Origin: Verticillium longisporum
Taxonomy: Eukaryota; Ascomycota; Sordariomycetes; Glomerellales; Plectosphaerellaceae
Length of the DNA stretch: 64,000 nucleotides
Direction of reading: 5' to 3'
Assembly: GCA_019188255.1 (NCBI GenBank)
Contig: JAETXT010000005.1
Span: 620,001 to 684,000, forward strand
Both the position numbers and the translations under genes were made by a program. The notes under the pieces were generated by a model. The model saw only the letters and a list, made by a program, of their open reading frames with translations, was not told where the DNA came from and made no database searches. Of this stretch, positions 1 through 12,783 are shown piece after piece. How positions within the stretch are numbered: the first letter of the stretch is position 1; the number at the start of each line of letters is the position of its first letter.

Positions 1-3000
1 AAGGGGACTGCAGGCTCATCAAATCAGCTGACAGGCCATGCATTTTCAGGTCATGACGAGGCTTCAACCCCTCCACTTCCAGCCCATGACCACCGCACCG
101 CTCAAGGACAGCCGTTTGGCCGGCATATGGTGAGTGACGAAAGCTAAATCACCTCACCACCTTGCAACGCATTGAACGGTCAAGTCGTCTGGCGTTGCCT
201 ACTTCTTGGGGTTCGTGGTTGGCCCTGCAAGGATGGAATCATCCGTCGTCTATCGGTTTGCCCTCTTCTTCTGAGGCAGAGGCTGGCTTCACGTGGCAAG
301 ACAAATGTAGCCAAGTGCTATTCAACCTGCCCGAGTCTTCCACAGGCCTCGACAGATCAATCTGCATTCCCGAGATGATTGACCCAACAGAAGCCGGATC
401 TGAAGAGACTAGAATATGCCCGCTCCCAAGACGAATGACAGTAGGTTCCGCGGCTGCTAAGGTCGCCAGCTATGCGACCAGACGGGCCGCGGCCGCGGCA
501 CCCCTGAGAGCTTGGCATCCAACTGAGTCAATTTCAACTTCGTTGATGGCCGGCATGACGCATCGTCCCATGAACAGACCAACTCATCACCAGCTTGAAG
601 TCCCTGCCGAGCCAACAGTCCTGTTGAGGGGTGGCCGGAGTGCGCTATACTACCACAAAAGAAAGGCATTGTGATTCGGTCATGCATTAGCGGAGATGAT
701 TTGGCAGTGCTACCCGAGAGGCGAGCAAAGTAGAGTTTTTCCAACAGTACCAAGAGTGACTTGGAACCCCTTCTCGAGCCACAGAACCGGCATGGAGCTG
801 GTCAACGTAGGCAGGAAACTGATTGTGCTAGCCGGAAGTCTCATCCGGCAAGGCAATTGATTTGTTGGGGGCAAGGGTTACGAGTAGCACATGTTGTTGG
901 TATTGATGGACCAAGGAGCGTCCGGGCACCGTCAGGGTCAACCAGAATGTGGGTATTTCGCCTGTTTCGATCAACTTCATGGGGCACAATAGCCTCGGAC
1001 AGACGCCGTCATCCTCGAGACAGCCCTGCTTGACTGGTTACGGAAAGATCGGTCCGTTGACAGTAGGTCGGCCGCGTTGTCTCCAGGTCAGACGCTGCAA
1101 CCGTGTTGGTGACGGTGTGGTTCAACCTGCAGATACATCTTAGCCGTGAGCAGACCGCGCGCCGCAGGCCTCAGGCGTTTGGCGTTATACAATCATCTAG
1201 CCAGACCGCCACGTCCGATTGTGCCAGGGGTTTCGCTCCTAGACGTGGCCGCAGCTTGATATGGAAGTTGAGAGGCAAGACCAATCACGAAGTGGTATGT
1301 TAAATCGCATATGATCTTGAGCTGGACACCTGATCGTATAGAGCTGGGCTGTTCCTTGTTTCCGTGATCAATAGTCGGCACGTTACAAATTACGTCGTTG
1401 ATAGCAGTTGTCCGTGGTCGTCTAAAAAGGGGCGTGCGGCTACTCGAGCGGTGGTAGTGGCTGATGGCCGAGTCGTGAACTGGCCTCGGCGCTTAGGTCA
1501 GAATGTTGGTGCTGATTGGTGGTTGCCAGCGCGCATGCGGTTTCGTCACACGCTTATCGCATGCCCAGGTGTTGGAGCTCGTCTGTTGCGTTTCCGAGCG
1601 GGAAAATTGATGCCTCGATGACCTCTTCTTGTGGTTGTCCCTGCAAGCCGGTCCTGGAGGTGGGCACAGGGCCGGTCAAAGTGGCTTCTGGCAGGCAACT
1701 TAGTCTGTCAGGTATCCACCAATGCAACTTGTCCACCGCGTTAATGAGCGGTAGACAACCGCTACCCGCCTCTTGCGTGCTTAGCTCGTCTCGTTCATCG
1801 GCGCAGACGACCTGAATGGACTCAAGATACACGCAATGCGTACGCATGTAAGGGCAGCCTGCCAACATCGGTCAAGCCCTGGTTGAACCTCGCAGGTTGA
1901 GAAGGCGCGCGTGCCTGATGGTAGAAACCTTGTCACCCCCTCCCCCCTAACCCTTCTTACCTACTATATTGGCAGCACTCGGCGATCGATTACTATGGCC
2001 TGCCACAGTACACAATGGACAGTCCAACAAGTGTGGTGAGGCATATGCGTGAGCTTCCGCCACTGTTGGCATCCCGCAACCGACATGACTGGCTCTATCC
2101 CATAGCGTATACGCGTGCGGTCATGGGTAGTTCTGTGGAGAAACCTCGAAAGTGGTTGAATCACTGACCTCCCCCCCGTAGATGATTGCAGCTAAGTTCG
2201 GAGCACGGCGGAGGAGTTGCATACCTCAGCCAAGTCGGCAACGCTGATGGTGGCTGCGCAGGCGGGTGCTCGTTCTCGAAGGCGCCTGACTGCCGTAGAG
2301 CAAACTGTGTGAAGTCGAAAAAAATCTCCATTCATGGCTCCATCTGTGTATTGACACGAAACGTATTGAGGATGCGGCGCTGGACTCTTGCCTGTCGTGG
2401 TCAGTTGGGAGCCAAGTGAGGTTGACAGGGTTGGCTAATCAAGCAAAATTGATGACTTTGGGACCATGAGGGCGATGCCTCACCAGGAGAGCTCACAACT
2501 GATGCCGGTAGAGAAGAGGGGGCTGCAGGTCGGCCGCATGAAGGCGTTGAGTATGGTTCGATGGATCGGTAACTCTAGCTTGCGCCAGTGGTCTTCGATT
2601 TGCGTCCAAACGAGTCAGGACGCAGGCGTTGGTTCATGATCTAAGCGAACAGCCAACACGAGCTCCCGACCAACAAAGTCTCGGTGAGGGTTGTTTTGAG
2701 ATGGACGCCTTAAAAGCCGAATAGAGCCGAGGCGACATGATGGGAGACCACCTCTCTTCGTAATGCCCCGCGAAGAGGCTGCATAACCTTGCTCTGCCCA
2801 GACCTCAGAGCTTCGAGCTATTTTCAGTCCGACTTCAGATAGTTGAGCCGACGGGGGACAGACTTGGTCAGCGGCATGTCGAGACAGTCAGGAGCAGGGA
2901 ACGAGTGATGGTGGGCAGAAGCTGGGCAGTTGCCCGCAGACCATGATCGCGCCACCACCAGGGCTAGTAACAAATCGAGTGGCGGCATCTGCAATCAGTT

Positions 3001-6000
3001 CGTCTTCGCTCTGAAAATTCTGCTCTCTTTTGGATCCGAGAGAGGAAGGTGGAAAGTCGACGACATGTCCATGGAGGGCGATGATGTTAGTGATATTGCC
3101 CCAAGCTGGCCAGAGCTGAAGAAACTGGCGCACTTTGGTGGTGTGCGTCCGGCTACAGGCACCTACCCTTCGTTATGCTTTGAGACCATCACGGATGTCT
3201 AGAGAGAGTCAATCGTCAAGTCATGAACCAGAATTATTCAAGCACCGACAGAAAGCAAAGACAGTCGTGTCGATGAGACTCGCGAGAGGTACAACTGGAG
3301 CGTCGTCCCGAATCAATTCTGACCCCAGCATCACTTGCCTCCAGGGTTCGTCCCGTGACCGTTGTCGTTCAGAACCGAGAGCCAGGAGCCAGGAGCGTTG
3401 AGAGAAAAGGGACAGGGAAGCACTCACCAGGTGCAGGCAGTCACTGCCTCATTGTACCATTGCCATGTGTATCGAACTGCCCAGTTCCAGGTCCTGCCTG
3501 CCTGCAGCAGCATGGCAACCTATGTAGGCAGACAGGGGTAGGCGAAGTGGTGGTGATGCACTTGACACAGTGCGTCCGTGCAGAATGCCGCTTCTCATTG
3601 CTCTAGAACTCAAATCACGAGTCAAAAGAGGAGAACCATAGTATACCCCCACACAGCTCTAACACTGTGTGAAATCTCCCCAGAGCCGCCATATGCACAG
3701 TTACCCCCCCCCCTTCCACCCCTCAATGACCACCACCCCAGCTCCCCGCCACCTTTTTCGCTACGAGGCCAGGTACGAGGAGTAGGCAAGGTGATTGTCG
3801 CCCTGTTAGTCGAGATGCATCTTTGTACGCTACCTCCACTCACGAATGCAGCCACCAAGTCAACATGGAGAAAGAGTAGGTTGAATAATCGATGAAGATA
3901 GGTATTCACGACCACTCGACGGCAGAAAATCGATGTGATACAGAGAACAGGCAGATATGGCAGGGGTCCCAGAAGCCAGGGCATCATCTCGACTCGTGTG
4001 TTGTTCAATGATTCTAAAGTACCTACAGTGTACTTGCCATCCAAGCTTGCGGTTGCGCTCATGGCGTCCACGATCAATTGACGTCGGTCGGATCTTAACA
4101 CCTTCTGCCCCGGACCAAACAGACCGATCTCGACCTTGCCAATTCAGGGAGGACTACCGCAGAAGCCACATTGAGCGGTTGGTACGGCTTCGGGCTTAAT
4201 TCCTTGCTTGCGCATGGCGTCGTCGTCGTCGACAAGCTGGCTCGGCTCGACTCAGGCATGCCAGCTACCAATGCAATGCAGAACGACCACCATCACCATG
4301 CCCCTCTTCATCGGCGGCGTCATCTCGCCATCAAATCGACATGGTCAGAATAGTGTGATAGTGATGACTTCGCTGTCCCTGCGTCCAACAGGGCACGGCT
4401 GCGTACATCGCGGACAGCGGGCCGGGGAAGGGTCATTTGCATTGCACACACGCACAAAGTTGCGGGTTCACTTTGTGTGCACATGAATAAAAAAAGCAAA
4501 ACACGCAGCACATCTGGCACGGCTTGCAAGTGACACAGCATCCGACGAACCCACCGCACCGCGTCGCCGCATACGAAGTTCTTGATCCGATGCTGCTGCG
4601 TCGCATAAGGCAGAAAACCGTTCCCCATGGGAGGGCAACGCAGCAACAGGTCGTGAAGCAGGCAAAGTTGGTTGCTGGCACGACAGTCCGTTGTCTAGTC
4701 ATCAGGCCTGCGCAGATAGAGCCAACACAGCGAGTCTCCAGATTCGATTTTCTTCTGCCCAGCTTGCGTGACAAGGAAAGCTGCCAATCTTAAGCATCAC
4801 CGCAATCAAAAGCAGGCGGGGACCGGCGACGTCCATGACATCGACTAGCCGACGTACATGAACCGACGCATTCACACACTGGCACGCGGTTGGCAGAGTG
4901 TCAAATATGGAGACCTTGATACACCGACGCACGCTCGCACCCTCTCTAATTGAAAGTCAGATCGGGCCTGGCTGGGGACACCCCGGAACCAAGCCAACTG
5001 ATGATCGCCTTTTGACACTCCCAGAGCTCGCACCGCGGGCATGCTATTTCTTGGGGAAATCGTCTGTCCTCTGCCCTCCACTCGGCCCTCCCCTGCATGC
5101 ACATTGAATCCTTGTCGTTGTCTGGCAGCATGACTGGCGGTCGTGGTCAGGCGCAGGCCTCTCAAGCAGCGAAGGGAAGGGGGATACGATGTCTTCTTTT
5201 CTCTTCGTTCTCTCCGTAGCTCCCTTGGCGTGTTTTCCTCGTTCGATTGCTTTGTCCCTCGAGTCGGCTCAGCAAGCCACACATCTGACTTGGTGGATGG
5301 CTTCGCTTCTCCGGGCTTTTAATCAGCAGCTAGGCTCACGGGGGCTTGAAGAAGGCGATTAAACGAACAAAGGCATCCTAGTACTGGCCATGCCTGAACC
5401 AGTTCACCATGGACGCGCACTGCGGATCCGCCATGTGTGACATCTTAGCGGTTCATAGCGCATCTCGGTAGCACAAGCTCAACGTACGAGACTACCTACC
5501 TTCAGAATCAAAAGCAAGGGTCGACAACCTTCCTGCGAGGCACTTTTCTACGTACCCGGTCCGAAAAGAGGCAGTCAAGGTAAGCCAACCATGCAAAAGC
5601 GTTGCTGACCGCGGATTGTGATATCGAAGCAGGTTCGGCCTGAGCGATTGCAGGGAGGCTAGACTGCCTGCCTGCCTGCCCTGCCTCCCCTGCCTTGCCT
5701 TACCTGCCCATCTGTCTACTGTACGTATATTACCTAGCTCTCGCTTTCCTCCGTTACTTGCTTGCCTGAACACACATTTCGGACGGCACATGGGGTCTCC
5801 TGCCTACCTTAGGTGCAGCTGGCACGCCTGCTCGCCACAAATCGGAAGCAGGCCCTGCAACCAGCCCCCCCTTGCTTGCCTCGAGTGACCTGGGCGGGCG
5901 CGCTGTGGCGTCCAGGTAGTTCTCCCGCCTCTTTACCGCGATCCCAATTAGGATATAACAGTACGTAGAACAATGGGGCAGTAGCGGGTACCTATCGCGG

Positions 6001-7249
6001 AGGATTATGAATATCTGCATCTGCCTTCACCGTGCGTGAGCGGGGCCCTCCATCCAGCAGCCCGTCTCTTCTCCCACACACAAGTTGTGACACGACCAAC
6101 ACTCGCTCATCGCGTAATATTCCATCTCTCAGCTTGTGTGAACCACCTCTCAACGTGGTCTTTCATCTTTCACCAACGATTCATTCCGGGCCGCCCCTTA
6201 CTCTGTGTTGGCAGTTGCTCCATTGGGGGCTCCGTGATCAGACATTCAACTTCTTCCCAGGGGACCGTCTCCAGTCCGCCCTTGCAACGGGATAGCTGAA
6301 TTTGTCTGCTGCTCTGGACACCGGACTTGCCGTCGAGGCATTGCGTCAAGTGTCCAACACCCTGTGCATGCACGCACCCACCTGGTCAGTTGGGGGAAAA
6401 CGCAGAAATACCGAGCCCAAGGCACGAGGCCACCCAGCAGCGACGGCAACAGCAGCAGCAGCAGGTTGATGCAACACACCCCAGGGATCCCTTCCAAACC
6501 ACTCACACGCACACGCCCACACCGTATGCACACACCTTGAGACGAATTACTACGCACCAACTGCGGATCGTCTTCCAGAAGCTCTAGGTCAGACGCCACC
6601 CCCTCTACGCTGGTTGTCACCTGCGCGTGCACTCCTCATTGTAGCTAGCGTGGTCTTTTGTATCTCTTAGAAATCTGCGTCGACTTTCTGGTGGGAAGAT
6701 TGAGAAGAGCAAAAAAAGGTACCCCGGCACCATCATCCACTTCGGTTGTGGTGTAGGTTGTCGATACTTCTGCTAGACCCAACCGCAGGCCCATCACTCC
6801 ACGGCCTCCCACCCTTCCGCTCCCTGGCAGGCTTCTCCCGCACCGGCGCGGTTTAAATCGACGCAGTACCCATCTGGCCCGCCTGCAGGCCCCGTTGCCT
6901 CTGCATGTACCTCGACCGAGAGAGGTACAAGTCCTCTGTCTTCTGACCTGCGCCCGACTTTGCCATATTTCCCTCCACCGGCTCACACACATCTCCCTGC
7001 GGCTGTGATACCGGGTTCTCAATGAACCAACATACCACCCAGTTAGCACCTCCAACATCACCACTGCGGGAGTGCAAGCAACCAACCGTCATTATCTAGA
7101 CTTCCATTCGGCCCCGTCGGTGAAATCATTTCGCCCTATTGCACTTGCATGGTTGGAAAGGATTGACGATGGCAAACAAGTCAGCCCGCACCATTATACG
7201 TTCACTCTCAAGTCAATAGCCAAAGTCTGGCTTTCGTGTCACAGAGTCA
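1..7249. other. Gene-free left region
   Basis: No reading frame here shows a recognisable domain, family resemblance or splice-joined structure. The open frames are short (under about 170 codons), overlap each other on both strands and have biased low-quality composition. GC is moderate, so this is not a RIP-bleached AT-rich block. Short low-complexity runs occur, such as CCTGC-type repeats near 5660-5710 and a C-run near 3703. The region may be the long upstream region of the small gene at 7500, or it may hold noncoding transcripts that cannot be seen from sequence alone. Confidence 0.55.
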
Positions 7250-7256
7250 TATAAAG
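7250..7256 (+). promoter_or_regulatory. TATA box of the 7500 gene
   Basis: A TATAAAG heptamer lies about 244 bp before the ATG at 7500. It is followed by a C/T/A-rich, ATG-poor leader with CATCATCATCACC and TCACCACTG stretches, which is typical of a fungal 5' UTR. Confidence 0.6.
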
Positions 7257-7499
7257 GCCCAAAGACATCGCCTCTGCGAAAAAAAGAAACCCTTCGACTC
7301 CAAGCAGCTCCTTCATCATCATCACCACTGAGCACCCTTGCACCTTTCGAGATTCTTTTCAAGTCACCAGTCTTCAGCTTTACACATCACGAAGACCAAA
7401 CCTCACATCTCATCCCCTTAACGTCTCAAAGTACCCTATTCCATAAGACGCGCCCTCGACTAAATCACCGACATCCACCGGTCATCACCTCGAGTCAAA

Positions 7500-7709
7500 A
7501 TGTGTTCCAAGATCTTTACCGTCTTCAGGTGCAACCACAGCTCACCCTCGTACCCTCCTGCCGAGGCTCCTTGCGCCTCTTTCAGGAGCGCCATCGCTCG
7601 CGCGAACCAGTCGAACCAGCAAGTTGAGAGCTGCCCCAACTACAACGAGGTCAAGGATGAGAAGGATTCATACTGCCCCGATTGCCAAGCTGCCGGCCGT
7701 GGATCGTAG
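7500..7709 (+). CDS. Small cysteine-rich hypothetical protein, 69 aa
   Basis: A single-exon frame starts MCSKIFTVFRCNHS and ends before TAG at 7707-7709. It carries Cys/His pairs at both ends: C2, C11 and H13 at the N-terminus, then a C..CPNYN segment and a final CPDC motif. This pattern recalls the many short fungal proteins beginning MCxK..T.F.CGH whose spaced Cys/His residues could bind a metal; that link is by resemblance only. There is no signal peptide or membrane segment. Support for a real gene comes from the TATA box at 7250, the pyrimidine-rich leader, and an AAA ATG context. It stands alone between two gene-free stretches. Function is unknown. Confidence 0.7.
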   Translation: MCSKIFTVFRCNHSSPSYPPAEAPCASFRSAIARANQSNQQVESCPNYNEVKDEKDSYCPDCQAAGRGS

Positions 7710-9500
7710 GTTGGTGACCTTTGGATGCCCATAACTAGATTACGATTCACCTAACAGTCTCAAAAAGACCTCCACCCTCCACGGCTCGCTACCGAAGCCG
7801 CAAGCTCTGATTAGGAGCCATCCCTATGGTATGGACCCTCAACAACAGCTCGCATCTATCAGCGAAGCCGACGCGCACGACAGAAGTAAACTCGACTGGT
7901 CGGGTTTTGTCTGCCTTCTACACCAATACGTCTTCGGATGAGCTGGCCTGCAGCGCAAGACCAGCTGGAGGATGATGACTGCAAATGCGATGCCGTCATG
8001 ACAGCAGGCAGGACACGACATTCTCTCAGCTTTCTACCCTTTTTCTCTTTCGACTTTTCCCTTTCACTTTTTCCCATTTCACTATCCTTAAAATTATTTT
8101 CTTCTCTCCTACAAGACTTAGCGCAAGGCTCCGCGGCAATGACGATGGTGTGGTTTATCCTTAGCACAAGCACAGTCGGTGGGTTGCAGTGTGGATGGCA
8201 GGGATCTCAGTAGACGCTTCAGGTCAATAGGCTTCTCTGGCTCCCGCTGGAGTAATCAATTTTTTCGAATTCTTTTCTCCCTTACTTACTTTGACTGGCA
8301 CGTTTTCACATAACAGACACGGAAGTTTTCTCTGGTGCGGACACAACCAACCGGGTCGCAAGGCGGCTGGCACACGATGTGTGGTGTGCAATAAACCCGA
8401 GGCAAAGCATTTGGCAAGTCCACACGACAAGCTGAGCGGTGCACATTGCTTGCACCGAGCCAATCTTTTTTTTTTGCCCAATGCAAGACAAATAGGATCA
8501 CCGTTCAACTTTGCGCGACGATGGGGAATTTCTTTGCTCGCAAGACACTTGACAGCAACGACCACGAGCACGGCCCTCGGGGACAGGGGCGCACGGATGA
8601 CGAGGTTGCACAGGGTGTGAGAGAGACGTCGGCTTCCCACGCACCTGGCATGAACAAACCTGTCAAGGGCGGGACGGGCTCGGCACAGCACATCAGTGAC
8701 GGGAAGGGGCCAGCAGCAGTCTGCGTGTCAAACGCGTCTCTCATCCCTGCGGCCAGCCAACAGCTTTTTTCAGGCTGCGAACACGCGCGCTGACGACAGC
8801 CGGGCCTCTCTCTGCCGGCCCATTGACTGTTGGTGCCGTACCCGTCCATCGGTTGGCTACTGAGTAATAAGTCAAGGTAGGTAAGGTGAGTCCCTTGGCC
8901 ATGCAAGGTCGGCCAGAGCGATGACCAACCAAGGCAGCCTCTACACAATATCAAAGTTCACGTAGCAGGGACCGGGCCTGGGCTTGGATTGAGGCCTTGC
9001 ACTCAGGGTGGATCCTTACTCGCATTGCAGCCGCGTCATGTGATGGTACGCTGAGGCGAGGATCGATCAGGTTTAGACAAGCGAAAAGGGGGGGGGGGAG
9101 TTCGAGCAGGATCTGTGTCTGGGAGCCTCTACTTGGCCATGGCGTGCGTGCGCAACCCCGAGCAAATTTTCGAATTCAGGGTCGAGCAGCGGCCAGCATC
9201 GTCCTTAGAGAAACGCGGGGCCGGCTCCCCCTTTCCGTCCCTCCCTCTCTCCCAGCCCTTTATCACTAGCAGCAGCGGAAGGCGAGCAGGTCACCCGAAG
9301 CTTACACGTCAGCTTCTGATCGGTGCACCTTATCGCTCATGACAGGTCGCAAGGCCAGGGGGGCGGGGGATTGGAATGAGCGGGAGCTAAGGGCGGAAGC
9401 TAGGCTGACCAGTTGCGACGAAGCTTCGCTAGACACGACAGTTGAGGCCGGCCGATGTTACCTTCCGTCGTCCAAGCGAAGGGTGCACTAGCCACTAGGC

Positions 9501-9512
9501 AGGTAGCTACCT
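9501..9512. repeat. 12-bp perfect palindrome AGGTAGCTACCT
   Basis: AGGTAGCTACCT equals its own reverse complement. It belongs to the GGTAGGTA/ACCTACCT motif group that recurs in non-coding parts of the window; a second short palindrome, ACCTAGGT, lies at 9607-9614. Confidence 0.6.
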
Positions 9513-10557
9513 ACTGTCGCCGGCCGATGGCACCGAAACTCTGGCAACGAGGATCCCACTTTGGGGGCCAGCCTGATGTTCTGCCTGCCCTGGGTCTACC
9601 TTAGGCACCTAGGTAGGTTGGCCAGGACAGGGCAGACAGGAGGTTTCCGAAGGGCTTGGCCCAAGACGAGGACGACTTGCGACTTGCGTCTCGCATGCCT
9701 CATTACGTCATTTGCACCAGGACTGCCATGCTGCACCCTGTGAGAAAACACAGCATAGGGCGGCCGGGGATATGCAAGAAGGGAAAAGGTAGGGAAATAA
9801 GGGAATAGAGAGAGACAAGACAGCCAGAGACAGAGTGTCACAGCAGGACTACCTTCTTGTCATGGGTGAAGACCCTCCGCTGTCGTGACAGGTTTCCTCT
9901 TGCTCCTCGCCTCACACCTTATTTCAGGCCACACGATGAACAACTTTGAGTGCCGATGCTCGTGTCTGTCTGTCGCTCTCTCGTCCTCACCTCACCAACC
10001 TACACGGCTTGAGCCACCAAGCTTGATTGGCCGGCCGTGTAGTTGACGCATTGGACGCCCGTTGCCAAGCCTGGCGGGTGAGCGCATGTCCTGCTTCCCC
10101 TCCATGAACCTGCAGACTCCCATTACCCAGTCATGTGCATGTGTGCGTCCTTCGGTCCCGTCCATCTGCGCTTCGACGTTGCGGGTACTGCGGATGTGAT
10201 GAATGGGGATTAACCAGGGGGGGTAAGGGGCGGGCAGGAGAAGCGCCGACATGCAGGTTGGTGCGCGGGTGATGGGCCCGGTGTCGGCTGTTGGACGGCA
10301 GCGAGCGAGGCCACTGAGCGACATGGGCCAGTGTCTGTGTCTGTCTGTGCCTGTCGCTGGAGAAGGCATCACGACGCTGATCGGGCGATTGCTTGCACGG
10401 CAGCAGTATTGGCTTAGGAACGGGGGGGCAGGCCAATTTAGGTATCCCTTATGGGGGACGACTAGGGCAGGGCAGCTGTTTTACTACCTCTGACTGAGGC
10501 CTAAAGGTGATAGGCAGGCAAGGCAAAGCAGGCAGGGAAGGCAGCCCAGGTACCGAT

Positions 10558-10570
10558 CCCCCCCCCCCCC
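10558..10570. repeat. Poly-C tract, 13 bases
   Basis: An uninterrupted run of 13 C is seen in gene-free DNA. Run lengths like this are prone to slippage and to base-calling error. Confidence 0.8.
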
Positions 10571-11088
10571 GGCAGATCCTTCATTTTGGGGGGAAGGGGC
10601 TAGGCAGGGGAAGTGGGGGGGAAGGGGGCTCCCAGTCGCGCCTGTCCACACTCATTATTTGCTGCCTCGTACAGTCCAACAACTTGCAAGGCGAAGAGAG
10701 AAAGATGAAGAAGAAGAAAGCCTGATGAGCCGACTCGGTAACCTCTTCATTCCTTGGCAGTCTGGTCTGTTCTGACCCACCTACTTGACATGGGATACCG
10801 ATGCCTTCATGTGAGGTAGTTGGCTTCGGCTGCGGCAGCGGCGGTACCCTACCCAGGCCTCCAGACCACCAGCCGTCACAAGCGTCTGTCTGGCCGTTAG
10901 AGCCATCGACCACACCACCACGATCCGCTGCATATGCAGGGCACTGCACATCGACTTCACCACCGTCACGTCCTCGCCAGCTCCTCTCCCGACGCTCGGC
11001 GACTAACACCACCAGCTCGTGCCAATCACCCACCCCAGTCGCCCTCTCCGGTACCCTCCTTTACCACCCCTGGAGCTGCGCCTGGAGG

Positions 11089-11101
11089 CCCCCCCCCCCC
11101 C
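11089..11101. repeat. Poly-C tract, 13 bases
   Basis: A second uninterrupted run of 13 C on the plus strand in gene-free DNA, about 500 bp from the first. Confidence 0.8.
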
Positions 11102-12757
11102 GAAGGACCCGCGATGCCGCGGCACCCACTCCGACCTGCATGCTCGATTCTTCAAGCAGAGCTCGGCTGGAGACCTCTGCTGGTGCTGCCTACGCTGTTG
11201 GGCCATCCAACTTTGTTGGTGACATCGAGGTGACCAAGCCAACGAGGGCGGCAAGCACTCGGTGCATATGTGACGAAGGGCCGCGCTTGAGAGTCCCAAC
11301 GTCTTGTTTTAGCGGGTTTTTGGCCCGAATCGGGACATGAACTCGACGAACCCACGATCATCGTGACCTTCCAAGGTCGGAGAGACCGAACACCTATCGT
11401 CATACAAACGTGCCGATGTGTGGTCAACCACCCCCCCTCCCCCCGACGAGGGACTCGACAGGCGACCTTTGATATCGCTAGACGCACCCTACGTTGGCGC
11501 GACTCGCAAGTCAGCAGAACGCAAGGTACATACCAAATCTTGGCGAGAAACGGCAACCCATCATCCACATCCCATCAGCAGTGGTGGGGGCTAGTCAAAG
11601 TGATGTCTCGTTTGGGGGCCAAATCATCAATCTATCTTTCCTCCAATGCATGCTCGTGCTGGCCATAGTTCGTTCTTCTTAGCGAGGTTACCTTGAGAAA
11701 CAGTGCGTCGCGAAGCAGTCGACATTGGTCGCCCCCTCGCTTGTTGCTCTCATCGGAAGAGCCCGCTCGCCAACTCGGGCAGCCGCCAGCCGCCAGCCGC
11801 AGCTTTTCTCCGCTTCCCTCTTCGCACCGCTCATGCTTTCCTGCGCCGACGTCACGCCTCGTGCGTAGCCTGCGGGGTGGATCCTTCGAGGCCTTCTTCC
11901 GGGACCGCAACTTCAAGAAAGCCCTCCGCGGGCCACTCCTCAGGCTGACGGCTGTTGTGGGCCGCACAATCTGGTCTGCCGCGCCACGATAACCGCTTGC
12001 GCCTTTGCTGTCCCCTCCTCCCTCCCTACCCATCTTGCGCTGCGATAGCCGGGGTCATTGTGACCCATCTCTCCTTTCACGCCCTCAACTTCTTCTAACC
12101 TTTTTGCCAATTCCCTGGTGTACAAGGGGGTGGGTGAAAGGGGGGGGCCACGACAGTCCATTCCCTCCCTCACCCGCATGACGGGCCGCGATTGCAGACC
12201 AGGCAAGGCAGAGACACAACTCGAGGCCCGAATTCAAGACCGGAAGGCTCGCTTGGCATCAAGGTTTGCTCGGCATCTCTCGCTCAGAAGCGAACCAACT
12301 GCACCAACGGCGTATGCGCGGCTGTTCAAGAAGGAAGGAAGTGGGCGACGGGGGGAATATGACGAGAAGGGGACATCGTGACTCTTCGGCCCTACCCCTG
12401 CTCCTGGTCTCCGGTCCTGCTTTACGAGTCCCCTGGTGAGGGGGCTAAGTCTAGGCAGACGACGGGAAGGAGTCATACGTAAGGCTGGGTTTACGATGAA
12501 GAGAGGGGCAGCGGGGAACTAGTTGCCTTTGCATCACCAGTCTTGGCGATCAGGTGGGAAAGGGGGAGGAAGGCAAGGCCCCGGGACGGTTTCGTACGTT
12601 GGCGTTGGCTGTGCCTCTTTTTTTTCTGTTCTCGTTCCCTGGGCGAACTAAAAGCATGAGAGCCGAATGTGACGATTTTTGGAAGAACAAGGGGGGGCAA
12701 GTACTTTTTTCTCGAGGGTACTTGTCTCTCGTGACCGAGGACAAGTCGGTCTTGAGC

Positions 12758-12783
12758 GGTGGTGGTGGTGGTGGTGGTGGTGG
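12758..12783. repeat. (GGT)n microsatellite
   Basis: Eight or more consecutive GGT units are read directly, followed by a degenerate GGATGTAGTGGTGGT extension. No gene model uses them. Confidence 0.8.

Noticed and set aside
162..674. Plus-strand frame of 170 codons
   Set aside because: No conserved motif and overlaps frames on both strands; composition resembles random GC-moderate DNA.
1..7249. RIP-degraded transposon block
   Set aside because: GC is not depressed and no excess of TpA-rich stretches or element remnants is visible.
8224..8954. Overlapping minus-strand frames of about 150 codons
   Set aside because: They overlap each other in different frames with no shared features, as expected by chance.
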